Part shown: in pieces, positions 41,761 through 51,900 of the stretch | Numbering within the stretch: position 1 is the stretch's first letter | Layout of the letters: the number at the start of each line of letters is the position of its first letter | NCBI GenBank assembly: GCA_033558025.1 | Contig: JAUCEF010000001.1 | Location: forward strand, 1,674,001-1,738,000 | DNA: 64,000 bases | Source: Phytophthora sp. 'mugwort' | Taxonomy: Eukaryota > Oomycota > Peronosporomycetes > Peronosporales > Peronosporaceae | Direction: 5' to 3' | Made by a program: the position numbers and the translations under genes | Notes under the pieces: generated by a model | What the model was told of the DNA's origin: nothing | What the model saw: the letters and a program-made list of their open reading frames with translations, nothing else | The model's database searches: none

Positions 41761-42506
41761 ATACAATTCCTGTCGACTCTTCCATTTTTTGTGGATTTGA
41801 GGGTCATGGCACCCGTCCTCGAATGATTACGTTGAGACAAAGAGGCAGATCGAGTATCTTATCCCGTCCGTTGGATATATCCTTGTCCTCTCAGAGGGTC
41901 AGTCACTTAAAGCAAAGCTCCAATACACTTCATGTTTCTCGCGTATTGCCTTAGTTATAGACCTACACAGGTCTGGGACCCGACAGCTGATGTAGGGTGG
42001 GTAAGGGTACCCGAATGTTTTTAGGGAGAGCGATCGGGCGGGTGCGGGTACCCGGTTTCTGCCATTTGCGAGCTTTGGATAACAGGTAACGCCTTGGCTT
42101 GCGCTTGTGTCTGCTTCCTCTTCCTAGCCGGCATCCCTCGCTTCCTCGCTTTCCCGCAAATTCTGTACTGACGGTCTAGTTGATCCCAATCACTAAATGA
42201 TACGGTTCCCAGAGAGTGGGACTCTGAACCTAACTACCGCCTTTTTTCCCAGTCGCAGACTACCTAACCCAGCATATACTTTTCACGCCGTAAACGTAAC
42301 TTGATTAAAGTATTGGATCCCCGCCTCTAAGCCCATTTTCTGTTTAAAATGATTTTCTACGTCGTAAGTTACGACTTAATGTTTTATCAACGTCGCAACT
42401 TACGACGTTGGAAAGAAAGAAGTTAAACAAAAGAACTGCACGCCAGGGAAATCCATGATAAGGGCAGAATACTAGTGAAATACTGCAACACAAATTATAT
42501 GGTGGG
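41761..42506. other. Spacer, no gene recognised
   Basis: Contains only a short palindrome at 42359-42408. Confidence 0.45.
42359..42408. repeat. Short inverted repeat
   Basis: ACGTCGTAAGTTACGAC at 42359 pairs with GTCGCAACTTACGACGT at 42392 with one mismatch and a 16-base loop. Confidence 0.8.
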
Positions 42507-42620
42507 CCGATACTCTAACAAAAACCCTGTCTCGTACTCAGTTTGAGAAAATGAGGAGGATTATGGGGGTAAGGGACTTAAGCCATAGTCAATATGAAGG
42601 TAACTGGATCCAGCCGATAA
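42507..42620 (+). pseudogene. Copia RNase H C-terminus (family A)
   Basis: Reads ADTLTKTLSRTQFEKMRRIM, then GVRDLSHSQYEGN, matching the last residues of copia polyproteins (AD..TK.L....F). A family-A LTR lies 0.57 kb downstream. The rest of the element is missing. Confidence 0.75.
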
Positions 42621-43185
42621 GACTCATACCAGAACATGCCATACCACCGTTGAAGTGCATGTTGTAAGACTTAACGTAAAACACAAGGATTTTTTAAAAG
42701 CACACAAAACTTAACGTATCTTATTTTTACTACAATGAAATTGCATAAAATATTCGTGGTTATAGACTAGACTAGACTAACCTGGGATAAGATGACTCAA
42801 TAGACAGCAGAGCGGGTCCATTGACCGCAGCTAGGAAGAGAGGGTGTTACTCCAGTATGTCGAATTGGAACTGTGCTGCGCCGCTTCCCAGCCTCTGGAT
42901 CGGATCTACCACAGGCATTACTCTGTGGTGTTGTAACTGTACCCACCCTAGCCCTCCGAACCGTTGATAGAGGGCATAGGCTCTAAGTCGAACCGAACGA
43001 TTAAATGCAAATTCAAGTGTGAGTGGTGCTAGTCACCACGCACTGCCGATACTAAAATTAGCTTAAACCAGGGGAACCAAGGCCCGCCCCTGTAGCGGTA
43101 ACGGACTGTCGTAAGAAAGAAGATAATTGTAAAATAAGATTCAAAAATAATAAGATTTAGAGGAGTATGCACGCCTTAGTGGGAG
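42621..43185. other. Non-coding internal region before the copia LTR
   Basis: No gene is seen. It ends in the purine-rich AGTGGGAG that fits a polypurine tract directly before the LTR. Confidence 0.45.
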
Positions 43186-43372
43186 TGTTATTCCATTGTG
43201 ATGGTCATTATATATTATGAGGTATAGCCCAAATAAGAGAAGGCGTGTACACTTTGTTTAGGAAATGCTTGCGGATGATGTGGCAGGGTGACTTGATTTC
43301 ACGAGCTGTGGCAGGTGTCCAGCCACATCGTCCTCCTCATTCCGAACCTGATGGCCTACGAACAAGCTAACA
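43186..43372 (+). repeat. Copia family-A LTR (probable 3' LTR)
   Basis: The 187-base block from TGTTATTCCATTGTGATGG to CAAGCTAACA matches the LTR at 12607-12794. It lies downstream of a copia RNase H end and a polypurine tract, so it is best read as a 3' LTR. Confidence 0.7.
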
Positions 43373-44256
43373 GTGCTGCAAGGTGCTTGCCATTTCGACT
43401 GAAGAGCCACCAAAATCACACGTAAAATCGTTAGAAAATTGTATCTAACATCTTAATGAGTTGTTTCATTGTTCACTTTTGCGACTCAAGTGACTCAGCC
43501 CTCTAAAGTTGTTGTAGGTCAGTGGTTACTACCTATTGTACTGTTATATAGTATATAGAAGATCAGTAGGGTATTATATACTGTAGCAGTACAGTGAGGT
43601 ATTAACCATCACCTAAACACCGTTAATATTATTGCCTTTTTGTGAATCAAGTTTTTTGTGACTGGTTTGTATTTCAAGGTGGCTCTTGTGCATTTTACGT
43701 CATTAAAGGCCGCCAATCGCTGAAGGAATAATACTATAGTACTTCGAGGTACTATCAATATCTCGCTGACGACTATAATATATTATAGACTTTACATCAA
43801 AAATTGAGCACGACTTCCTTGGTTTTCGATACGGAAATAAATTTGACCACCACATTGCGTAGAGAGAAGCCACGAGGAATACGTCAGACGTCGTGAATTA
43901 AAAAACACATTTGTGTAGTTTGACGATAAGTCCATAGAGGGAAGTGGGTTCGCTCGATTATCCACCATGTAGAGCTTGTACTGGCGAACCTGCAGCGCTG
44001 GTGATAGACAAATGCACCAGACAACGTATTCGACGCCAGGGAATTGCCATTGACCCGCTTTTCGATTCAAATAGGGCGACCCTCGTGAGACTCCCGCTTC
44101 CATTTTCAAGATGCGATATTCGTTTTATGTCATGCCACGTGGTCGAATGGCACCAGTACCACAAACTGGACCGAAATTGCAATATGGATCTGTCAAGTTT
44201 TCAATCTATGCGACATCAGGTGCTGACGCTTGTTGACTGCAAATTTACTTATTAGA
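43373..44256. other. Spacer, no gene recognised
   Basis: AT-rich with short frames only; frames at 43792-44255 have no recognised motif. Confidence 0.4.
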
Positions 44257-44512
44257 TTAAGCACGGGCACAAGGACTCATACTTTGCGCCGTCAACTCAG
44301 AGAACAAGGCGATCAAACCGTCATCAAAAGCTGGTTTGAATCAAACCGTCATCAAAAGCTGGTTCGAATGCCTTGTTCTCTAAGTTGACGGCGCAAAGTA
44401 TGAGTCCTTGTGCCCGCGCTTATCTACAACGCATATAAGAGATCGAGAAGTGTCCGCTCTTCGTCCGCTCAACCATCCCATATAAGAGCACCGAAAGTAC
44501 CCCTAGACACCC
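44257..44512. repeat. Foldback repeat with 54-bp arms and a 28-bp tandem in the loop
   Basis: Left arm 44257-44310 and right arm 44370-44423 are near-perfect inverted copies (GGGCACAAGGACTCATAC and its complement). The loop is two copies of a 28-base unit beginning TCAAACCGTCATC (44313-44340 and 44341-44368), differing at one base. Beyond the right arm, 44424-44512 matches the distal part of the 36475-36660 repeat inverted; the left side lacks it. Confidence 0.85.
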
Positions 44513-45173
44513 TTAGACAACGATGATACAGTACTGTATACCGGTATAGTGCAGTGCTTACTGTAGTGCACAATTTACGATAAGTGGATTAAAGCAGGTC
44601 AACATGCTGTGCATATACTTGTCGTCGGGAAGCTCACTCAAGCTAGAGGAAGATAGATTCTCATCTGCGAAGTCTGGTTTAAAACGTGGTAAAATACTGT
44701 TAGCACTTTTGCAGTTGCGTCAAAGTACCAAGTACAATGCTGTAGCATCCTGGGATAATTTCGTTTTCTTTAAAGTAGTTGCCTGTAGCATACGTGGCCA
44801 AAGCGACTTAACTCATCCTAAATTCATTTAAGACCCCACTGATTTAAGGTTCTCTGCGCAGTTGTCAGTCATTTCAGTCTGTCGTCAGTCAAACAGCAAA
44901 AAAAAAAACACTTTACAGTCATCACCCAACGAAAGCAAAGCACAACTCGATCTCTTCAAAGCGTTCTGAGAGTATATGGCACATTGGATTGTGGTGCTGC
45001 GTCTGCTTGTTTTGCTTTCTTGTCACTATTTCAGTAGCATTTCAAAGTGGCGGCCTGCACCGCCAACCCGTAGCAGGAGACGCACTTCAACACTGATGAG
45101 GGAAACTATTGGATCAGTTCGCTCGAGTTGCACAGGGTCTTAAATGTTATTTTGGGGTGAAGCTCTCGTCTCC
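44513..45173. other. Spacer downstream of membrane-protein paralog 2
   Basis: A 75-codon frame at 44604 is not recognised. The right end likely holds the 3' UTR of paralog 2. Confidence 0.4.
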
Positions 45174-46208
45174 TTACAATGTAAACTCATTGTCGACGGG
45201 CTTCCGAGGAACACCAGTCGTGCGGTCTATCTGTGGGTCGTACGTGGTCGGAACCATCATTGCTTTGCCATGGTAACCGTTGTCGCCGTTCACCTCCAGT
45301 GTCGCGACGTCACTATTGGGTGTGATTTGGGCGACATTATTCCGGTATTCTTCCTCCTCCTTCTTCTTCTTGAGGCCTGCCAGCAGCGCGCGGACGGAGA
45401 TAATGATCGAGAACAAGGCTGCGACGCCACCACCGACCGTCACGAGCCATTTCCACACGGGCCACTGGTCACACTCTGGTGGGTTTGTCCAGTCTGAAAC
45501 ACACACACAAGTCTGCATCCCATCGACCACCTGGATACTCGCGCGCTGGGCGTTGCAGCTCTCTACAGTCTCATCCGCTGGCACCGAACTTGAGCTCGAG
45601 CCGCCCGTACTGGAAGCCGACGCCTCTTTTGTGATATCACCTGTAACAGTCGCAGCCGTGGCGTCACACGTGCTTGTACTCGAGTCATTCGCCTTTACAG
45701 TCACTGAGTGTTCTTGAGACGCCTCGCGACAGCTTTCGCTGCCCCATCCACGGAAGTAAATGGTGCCTGCACTTTTAGCACAAATGAGGAACGTGTTTGA
45801 CTTCTGTGTTGCTTTCGTGTCGGAAAGCGTAGGCGTCACAGTCTTCTTTTGGCCAGTCTTGAGCGAAATGTACGTGACGTTCACCACGTCGCTCCATGTG
45901 AAGGAAACGTACGTGCCCGCGGTGACGACCGCCGTCACGCCGTCGGCAGCATACGAGACCGTGTCCCCAAACGTTGGGCCGCCTAAGCTACCGCAGTCGA
46001 AGCAGCACACGCCGCCGGTCACGTTCGAGCACTGCTCAAAGATAACAGGATCGTAAGTGTACGGCGCATCCGCCGTCTTGCCGATGCAGGTACTGCAACA
46101 TTCCGACGTGGTGGCTGCGAACGCCTCCCAGTTGGCTTGAGTGACATCGAGCGTTAAGGCCGCTACGACCAGGCAGAGCGCCAGCATCTTCGATCGGTGT
46201 GGGGCCAT
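45174..46208 (-). CDS. Type I membrane protein family, paralog 2
   Basis: ATG at 46208 gives 344 residues with the same plan as its neighbours. The signal peptide (MAPHRSKMLALCLVVAALTL) is followed by NWEAFAATT and two Cys clusters (ECCSTCIGKT, GGVCCFDCG). A beta-rich middle comes next (TYVSFTWSDVVNVTYISLKT, FLICAKSAGTIYFRGWG, CREASQEHSVTV), then a Ser-rich stalk, an EGF-like stretch (CNAQRASIQVVDG, CVCVSDWTNPPECDQW), a transmembrane helix (WLVTVGGGVAALFSIIIS) and a basic-acidic cytoplasmic tail with GYHGKAM. The middle resembles a cupredoxin fold without visible copper ligands (inference). It is head-to-tail with paralog 3, and the shared 12-base motif lies 98 bases upstream. Ligand and function unknown. 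Confidence 0.87.
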   Translation of the reverse strand: MAPHRSKMLALCLVVAALTLDVTQANWEAFAATTSECCSTCIGKTADAPYTYDPVIFEQCSNVTGGVCCFDCGSLGGPTFGDTVSYAADGVTAVVTAGTYVSFTWSDVVNVTYISLKTGQKKTVTPTLSDTKATQKSNTFLICAKSAGTIYFRGWGSESCREASQEHSVTVKANDSSTSTCDATAATVTGDITKEASASSTGGSSSSSVPADETVESCNAQRASIQVVDGMQTCVCVSDWTNPPECDQWPVWKWLVTVGGGVAALFSIIISVRALLAGLKKKKEEEEYRNNVAQITPNSDVATLEVNGDNGYHGKAMMVPTTYDPQIDRTTGVPRKPVDNEFTL

Positions 46209-46305
46209 CGTGTTCGCGAGTCTTTTTGCTGCGAGTGGAGTGAATGGCAGGCTCTGAGCGCGTCGGTCTGGTGGACGAATACACGAATGCGAAGCTACAC
46301 TGAAT

Positions 46306-46317
46306 AAAAGAGGCGGA
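46306..46317 (-). promoter_or_regulatory. Shared upstream motif TCCGCCTCTTTT (paralog 2)
   Basis: Exact copy of the 12-base motif, 98 bases upstream of the ATG at 46208. An Inr-like CCATTCACTCCACTCG lies between it and the ATG. Confidence 0.6.
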
Positions 46318-47056
46318 GAGGCCTGTCGTGACGACAGTGCTGACCGACTGGTACGAGGTGGTGGCTATCGCCATAGCCTGTTCCTTCGCTCCGTTCTCAG
46401 ATAAAGTTTCGAATTCTGCTTCGTCTGGCAAAACGTGTTGTCAAGCAAGATTTTCTTATCCATCTCGATCGGCAAGGAATGAGGCTATCGCCAAGTCGAG
46501 ATTCCAAGATTTGCTTACATCTGGGCAGTTTACCACAAAATTTTGCGACGAAGTGACATTGCCACAAGTTGTTGCATAATTCTCAACGTGTTGTCAAAGC
46601 TCCAGTATCCAAAACACTACCCTGTATATGTACTACCTATATACATACTACCCTGCGATAGTCCGTCGAGGACATTGTCCGTGACTTCGTCTACTGCGAG
46701 CTCTGTACAATTTTTCTTATTGTCAATTGTTTCAATGCGCACTCGCCGTCGTCGCCCCGCACCAAACAGCTTGTGTGCCAGTGCACCTCCACTTTGTCAA
46801 TCGCAACGAGAGCTCGATGTTGTCAAAAGGAACAGGGGTATACTGTATTGCACATAAGTTTCACCTTGAACTCTCCTGCCCGGCTCTCCTGCTATCTTGT
46901 CACCACCACAGTATCTTTTTCACTGCGCCAACATCACTCGAAACATCAGCCCAGCCAGGAGCCACGTCCAAGGTGAAGTAAAAAGAAATTAACTAGTTCG
47001 CTCGAGTCATCGCGCTATAACGTTATTTGTCTGGATCTTGCAGTGTTAGCAGGTTC
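46318..47056. other. Spacer between paralogs 2 and 3
   Basis: No gene recognised. The left side is upstream of paralog 2 and the right side downstream of paralog 3. Confidence 0.45.
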
Positions 47057-48064
47057 TCAGAGCGTAAACTCGCGGTCGTCGGGCTTGCGTGTGCCTACGG
47101 GGGTGCGGTCCGCCTCTGGGTCGTACTTGAACGGGGCCATGGACTGTCCGTGATAGCCACTATCGGGTGTCACCTCAAGCGTCTCGACGTCGCTCTTGGC
47201 GCCCATCGGGACCAAGTTCTCGCGGTTCTCTTCCTCGCGTTTCTTGTTGCGGCCAGCAAGGAACGCTCGCACTGAGATGATAATCGAGAACAAGGCTGCA
47301 ACTCCACCACCAACCGTCACAAGCCACTTCCAAACGGGCCATCGGTCGCATTCGGGCGGGTTTGTCCAGTCTGAAATGCACACGCACGTCTGCGTGCCGT
47401 CGACCACCTGGATACTCGCGCGCTGGGCGTTGCAACTGTCCACAGTGTCGTCCTTTGCGACGGAGCTCGAGCTCGAACCGCCGGTGCTCGATGACGTGGT
47501 CACCACGACGTCATCAGCGTTGCACGTGTTGGTGTTCGAGTCGCTGGCTTCGACTGTCACTGAGTGTTCCAGAGACGCCTCGCGACACGTGTCAGTGCCC
47601 CATCCTCGGAAGTAAATGGTGCCGGCACTTTTGGCACAGATGAGGAACGTATTCGACTTCTTCGAAGCTGCAGCGTCGGACACTGTCGGGGTCATGGTCT
47701 TCTTCTGGCCCGTCTTGAGCGAAATATACGTGACGTTTACCACGTCGCTCCACGTAAAGGAAATGTATGTGCCGACCTTGACTACGGCAGTCACGCCGTC
47801 GTCCCCGTACGAGATTGTGTCGCCATACGTCGGGTCGCCCTGGCTGCCGCAGTCGAAGCAGCACACGCCTCCGGTCACTTTCGAACACTTGGCGAACACT
47901 AATGGATCATAGGTGTAGGCGGAGGCCGCCGTCTTGCCGATACATGTGCTGCAGCATTCCGAGGACGTGCTGGCGGCGAACGCTTCCCAGTTGGCCGACG
48001 TGGCACTGATTTGGAGCGACAACACCAGGACCAGTGCCAACAGGGCAGATCGGCACACGGTCAT
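47057..48064 (-). CDS. Type I membrane protein family, paralog 3
   Basis: ATG at 48064 gives 335 residues. Signal peptide 1-24, then NWEAFAAS; N-terminal Cys at 37, 38, 41, 60, 68, 69 and 72; beta-rich region about 80-175 with Cys 143 and 160; Ser/Gly stalk 188-205; EGF-like Cys 211, 227, 229 and 239 next to WTNPPECDRWPVWKW; transmembrane helix about 247-270; cytoplasmic tail RNKKREEENRENL with PDSGYHG and a basic-acidic end. Most similar to paralog 2, especially across the transmembrane and EGF-like parts. All Cys of the ectodomain are conserved among the three, so disulfide pairing is probably the same. Role at the cell surface is inferred; nothing shows a partner. Confidence 0.87.
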   Translation of the reverse strand: MTVCRSALLALVLVLSLQISATSANWEAFAASTSSECCSTCIGKTAASAYTYDPLVFAKCSKVTGGVCCFDCGSQGDPTYGDTISYGDDGVTAVVKVGTYISFTWSDVVNVTYISLKTGQKKTMTPTVSDAAASKKSNTFLICAKSAGTIYFRGWGTDTCREASLEHSVTVEASDSNTNTCNADDVVVTTSSSTGGSSSSSVAKDDTVDSCNAQRASIQVVDGTQTCVCISDWTNPPECDRWPVWKWLVTVGGGVAALFSIIISVRAFLAGRNKKREEENRENLVPMGAKSDVETLEVTPDSGYHGQSMAPFKYDPEADRTPVGTRKPDDREFTL

Positions 48065-48174
48065 TCTCTATCCTGTTTGCCACGGGGTCTACCTGCTGCA
48101 AAATGGAGCCGAGGCACGCGGCAAAGAGCAAGTGGCAGCGAATGCGAAACTACCAGCGCTCCAAACGAATGAAA

Positions 48175-48186
48175 AAGAGGCGGAGC
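48175..48186 (-). promoter_or_regulatory. Shared upstream motif TCCGCCTCTTTT (paralog 3)
   Basis: Exact copy of the 12-base motif, 111 bases upstream of the ATG at 48064. Confidence 0.6.
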
Positions 48187-48985
48187 GCCTGTCTTATCCC
48201 CTTCCAAACAGGTTGTAACGACTGAAGACCCAGCAACGAACGCTCGCAGCAGCTGAAACTGGGCGGGTTTTTACGGTTTGGACAACGTCGGCCTCTTTGC
48301 GGCATGGACGCCGTGGTCGTCCGTTTGTGCCACAAGTTGTGTGGTGGGCTTGAAGTGTGGGAAATCGGCCGGTGCCAACGCACGACACAAATGGAAAAAT
48401 CAGGTGAGTTGGGACGGCAAAATGCAGTATGCTTATGTGCAGTTTACCAGTGTTGCAGCATCTGAAAAATCGGCAATGGTTTGCCACTTGCTGGTGATGG
48501 CATTGCCATCACACCATTGGACTGGAAAAAATCCGCGCTTGTGCCGATGCGATGTGAGCAACACATGTACTGTACGTAGGTGGTGTGGATGGACTGCCGT
48601 GTTGGACAGCAAGGTCGTCCCCGCGTCCTATCCACATCTCTGATCGTTCCATGGTGAAAAAGACCAAGAAGTTAAGAGGCTGGTCGCCAACCAGAGCTCA
48701 ATTATTGAGCCTCGACGCATTCTTCCTCAAGTGCGCCAATGGTGCTGATTCGCACCACAGATCTTCGTGGTCACGTCTCGAGTCATCCGTCTGACTTGAC
48801 GTTTAACCCTTGGCACATGTACCTATTGTGATTTTCATTTATGGGACTGGGGTTTACCAGTCATGTTTTACAGCTCACTCACTACAGTAGTTACACCACA
48901 CAGCAGTGCCATTGGCAGTGCCAAATAAATAACCCAAAATATGCATTTAGTCTTTATCTGTCACGCCGGACTGCAACTACTCGCT
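48187..48985. other. Spacer between paralog 3 and the glucan synthase
   Basis: A 121-codon plus-strand frame at 48278 has no recognised motif. The right end lies downstream of the glucan synthase stop. Confidence 0.4.
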
Positions 48986-51900
48986 CTAGAGCCGAACGGA
49001 CTGCGTCTCGGCGTGCAAGTCAGCGTCCGGGTACTGTTGCGACTGCAGGAACGAAACCGAACGCGGTTGGCCGCGCGGGTAGTTGATCTGGCCCTCGCGT
49101 AGGTCCTGGAGGTGCTCAGCCTCAAACTCGGCTTCAAAGTCGAACGTGGATGACAACCGCGTCGTCAACTGTCTACGCCGCTCGACGTCTGTAGCGGACA
49201 TCTCTGTGGATGAGGCCTGCGAACTCTCGTTGGCGCTCAGCCCCGTGCTCAGTCCGTAGCGAAGCATCCGTGGGTTGACCGGCTCCTCAGCGCTCTCGAG
49301 ACGGCGGAAACTGAAGTGGTCCCTGCTTTCGGACGAACCGTGACGAACAGACTCGCCGTACTCGTCGACATTAACGCCACTAAATCCGAACTGCGTCGCG
49401 TTGTTCCGAGCGTGCGACGCCGCGCTGCTAGGCGGTGGACCGCTGTATCCGACGCCACGGTTGCTAGCTCCCGAGATGCCAAAATTGACCTGAGCCAGCG
49501 ACGCCGCCGGGTTGGACGCCACACCCGCCGAACGGTTCATTGCAGACGTCTGCGCAATCCGCGTCTGCTGTTTGTGCAGATCGTCCACTTCGTACTCGTT
49601 CTGGTCGGCTATCTCGGCCACTTCAAGTGCCGATTCGCGCATAGATCGCTGGTATTTCTTCTCAGCCTTGGTCTGGATCGCGCCCAGCTTCGTGCTGGCA
49701 CAGCACATGAAGAGCACAAGTGTGAGTAAAGCACAGCAGCCCGAGAGAATGAAGTGTGCAAGTGCGAAAGACGGATTCAGGAAGTAGACGACGATCTGGA
49801 CACTGTAGAACACGCACAGCGACAACGTCCAGTAGAGTGGGCGACGAGACGCTGGGAACATCTCGAGCGCAGACAACCACGTCACGCTCATGAGACTTAG
49901 ACCCGCAGAGATATACAGCAAGCACAGCAGAGTCTGCACAAGTCCGCCATCGGCACTCGAGACGGCGCCAATGACGCCACAAGTGAAGGCCATCAACGCC
50001 ACGAACGGTAGGAATTCCTTTAATATTGTTTTGCGACGCACATTGTCCACCAAGAAGCTGCCAAACGCAAAGCCAGTGGCACAGCACAATGCAAAGTACA
50101 CTTGCCAGTAGTTATTGGCATTGCCACTGTCGTCCGCGTTCACCTGCAGCGTGCGTCGGATCAGCAGAGACTGAGACATAATGAGCCCAAAAACAGCTTG
50201 AAGTGCGAACACAATCGACAGACGGAACATGAGGTGGTTCTCCCTGGTCTTTTGGGACAGCTCGGCTTTGATCAGCTCCATCTCCGGTGTTACGTTCTGG
50301 CGCCGACGTAGTCGAACAAGCACCGCACGGGCAGGTTCGTCCTGGTTGTGCGAAAGAAGCCACACGGGGCTTTCCGGTACAAACCACAAGATACCGAAAA
50401 AGGCGAGGATCAATTCTGGTTGAACAAACAAAGGCTGGAAACGCCACATGTTGGTAGGTTTGTTGTCCCAGTCTTCCGAGATCGTTGTGGCGTTCGTATT
50501 GGCCATCAGCAACGAGTGCACAAACCAACCGATCATGGAACCCATCAAGAAAATCGTGACACTTTTGCCACGCCAGCCTTTTGTGCAAATTTCGTAACTC
50601 CAGAGCAAATAATTCATCGCCATCATCGCCGCACCCATCGCAGCCAAGCCACACGAGACGATAATGACAGACGTGCTTGGAATGAAGTTAAGTACAAGCG
50701 AAATGAAAATCAGACTGCCGCCGATAGCCATGTTGACGCGTCGTCCGAGCACGCGGCCGATCAATAGCGACAGCAACACGGCAACGATGCTCATACTGGC
50801 GCACGTCATCTTCAGATAACCATTTTCCATGTAACTTAACATCTCCGATCCATTATTCGGCAGCTTCGTGGTCACAAAGTAGTAGAACGATCGGTTCATG
50901 AAGTTATCGCTCGGATCGTTGACATATCCGAGCGTATACAGGAACGACGTCATGAAGCCGTGGATAAAGCCACCCATCACACCCAGTAAGATGACCAGCG
51001 AAGCTGCCACCTCTGAGCCAGAACTTAGAGCACGCGAGAAGCCGCCGTTATACATGGCACGCGTCTGGAGAATCCGCATGAACGGCAAAAGTGACAGCAA
51101 GAACAACGGGATGACCAGAAACAGACCGACAATCATATCCATAAGGAAGCCTAGAGCCATCAAAGGACTCCACATAGCCACTTCCATTCCCAAGATGCCG
51201 TTGAACGCTAGAGCGTATTGCACAATGGAATTAAAGCCCAAGAACATGGCAATGGAGAATGTAAAACACTTGAGCACGGACCAGCCACCCATAGCTCCTA
51301 GGATCAATGGGATCAACAGGATACCTCCGATGACACAAATCATGTACAAAATGCCTTGGATCGTAAGCGAATTGAGTTTCCGATGCTTCGAGACACAATG
51401 GTGCAAGCGGTTGCCAAACCATAGCAGCGCCCACGTGGCTCCCATGGCACCAAACAGTAGAGCAAGCCATGGGAGAGTAAACTCAGTCAAAAAGACATAA
51501 TACATTGCCAGCGGATGACGCAGCTCCCGAATGCAGTACGTGAGACGACCCATCGGACCCAGAGGCAGCATCAAGTCGACGTCAGACTTCCACCAGTCGT
51601 CCCAGCCATCTTTTGGCTGCAATGCTGTACTGCTTGCGTCCTTGCTGGTTTCTTGGTCATTACCGTCGTCCTTGTGACGTGAGCGCATCATCCAAGCAAA
51701 CCAGTTTCCAATATCCACCTTGGACTTTTGAAGCACCAGACCGTCCGTGTTAAAGACAAAAGGAGCCATCAACCAACAAGCTCCTAGGAAAAGCACAGCG
51801 AATGAGGCAATCCCATAGCTCTGTGACTTGTTACTGAAGGCTGCAAGCGACGTGATATTGGCTGGGATCTGGTCGGGATCCTTGTCACAGTCGAAATCTG

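Noticed and set aside
45174..48064. Paralogs 2 and 3 as assembly duplicates of one gene
   Set aside because: They differ throughout at the protein level, including length of stalk and tail, and have different flanks.
48278..48643. 121-codon plus-strand frame as a small gene
   Set aside because: No recognised motif, no paralog in the window, no promoter signal; left unassigned.
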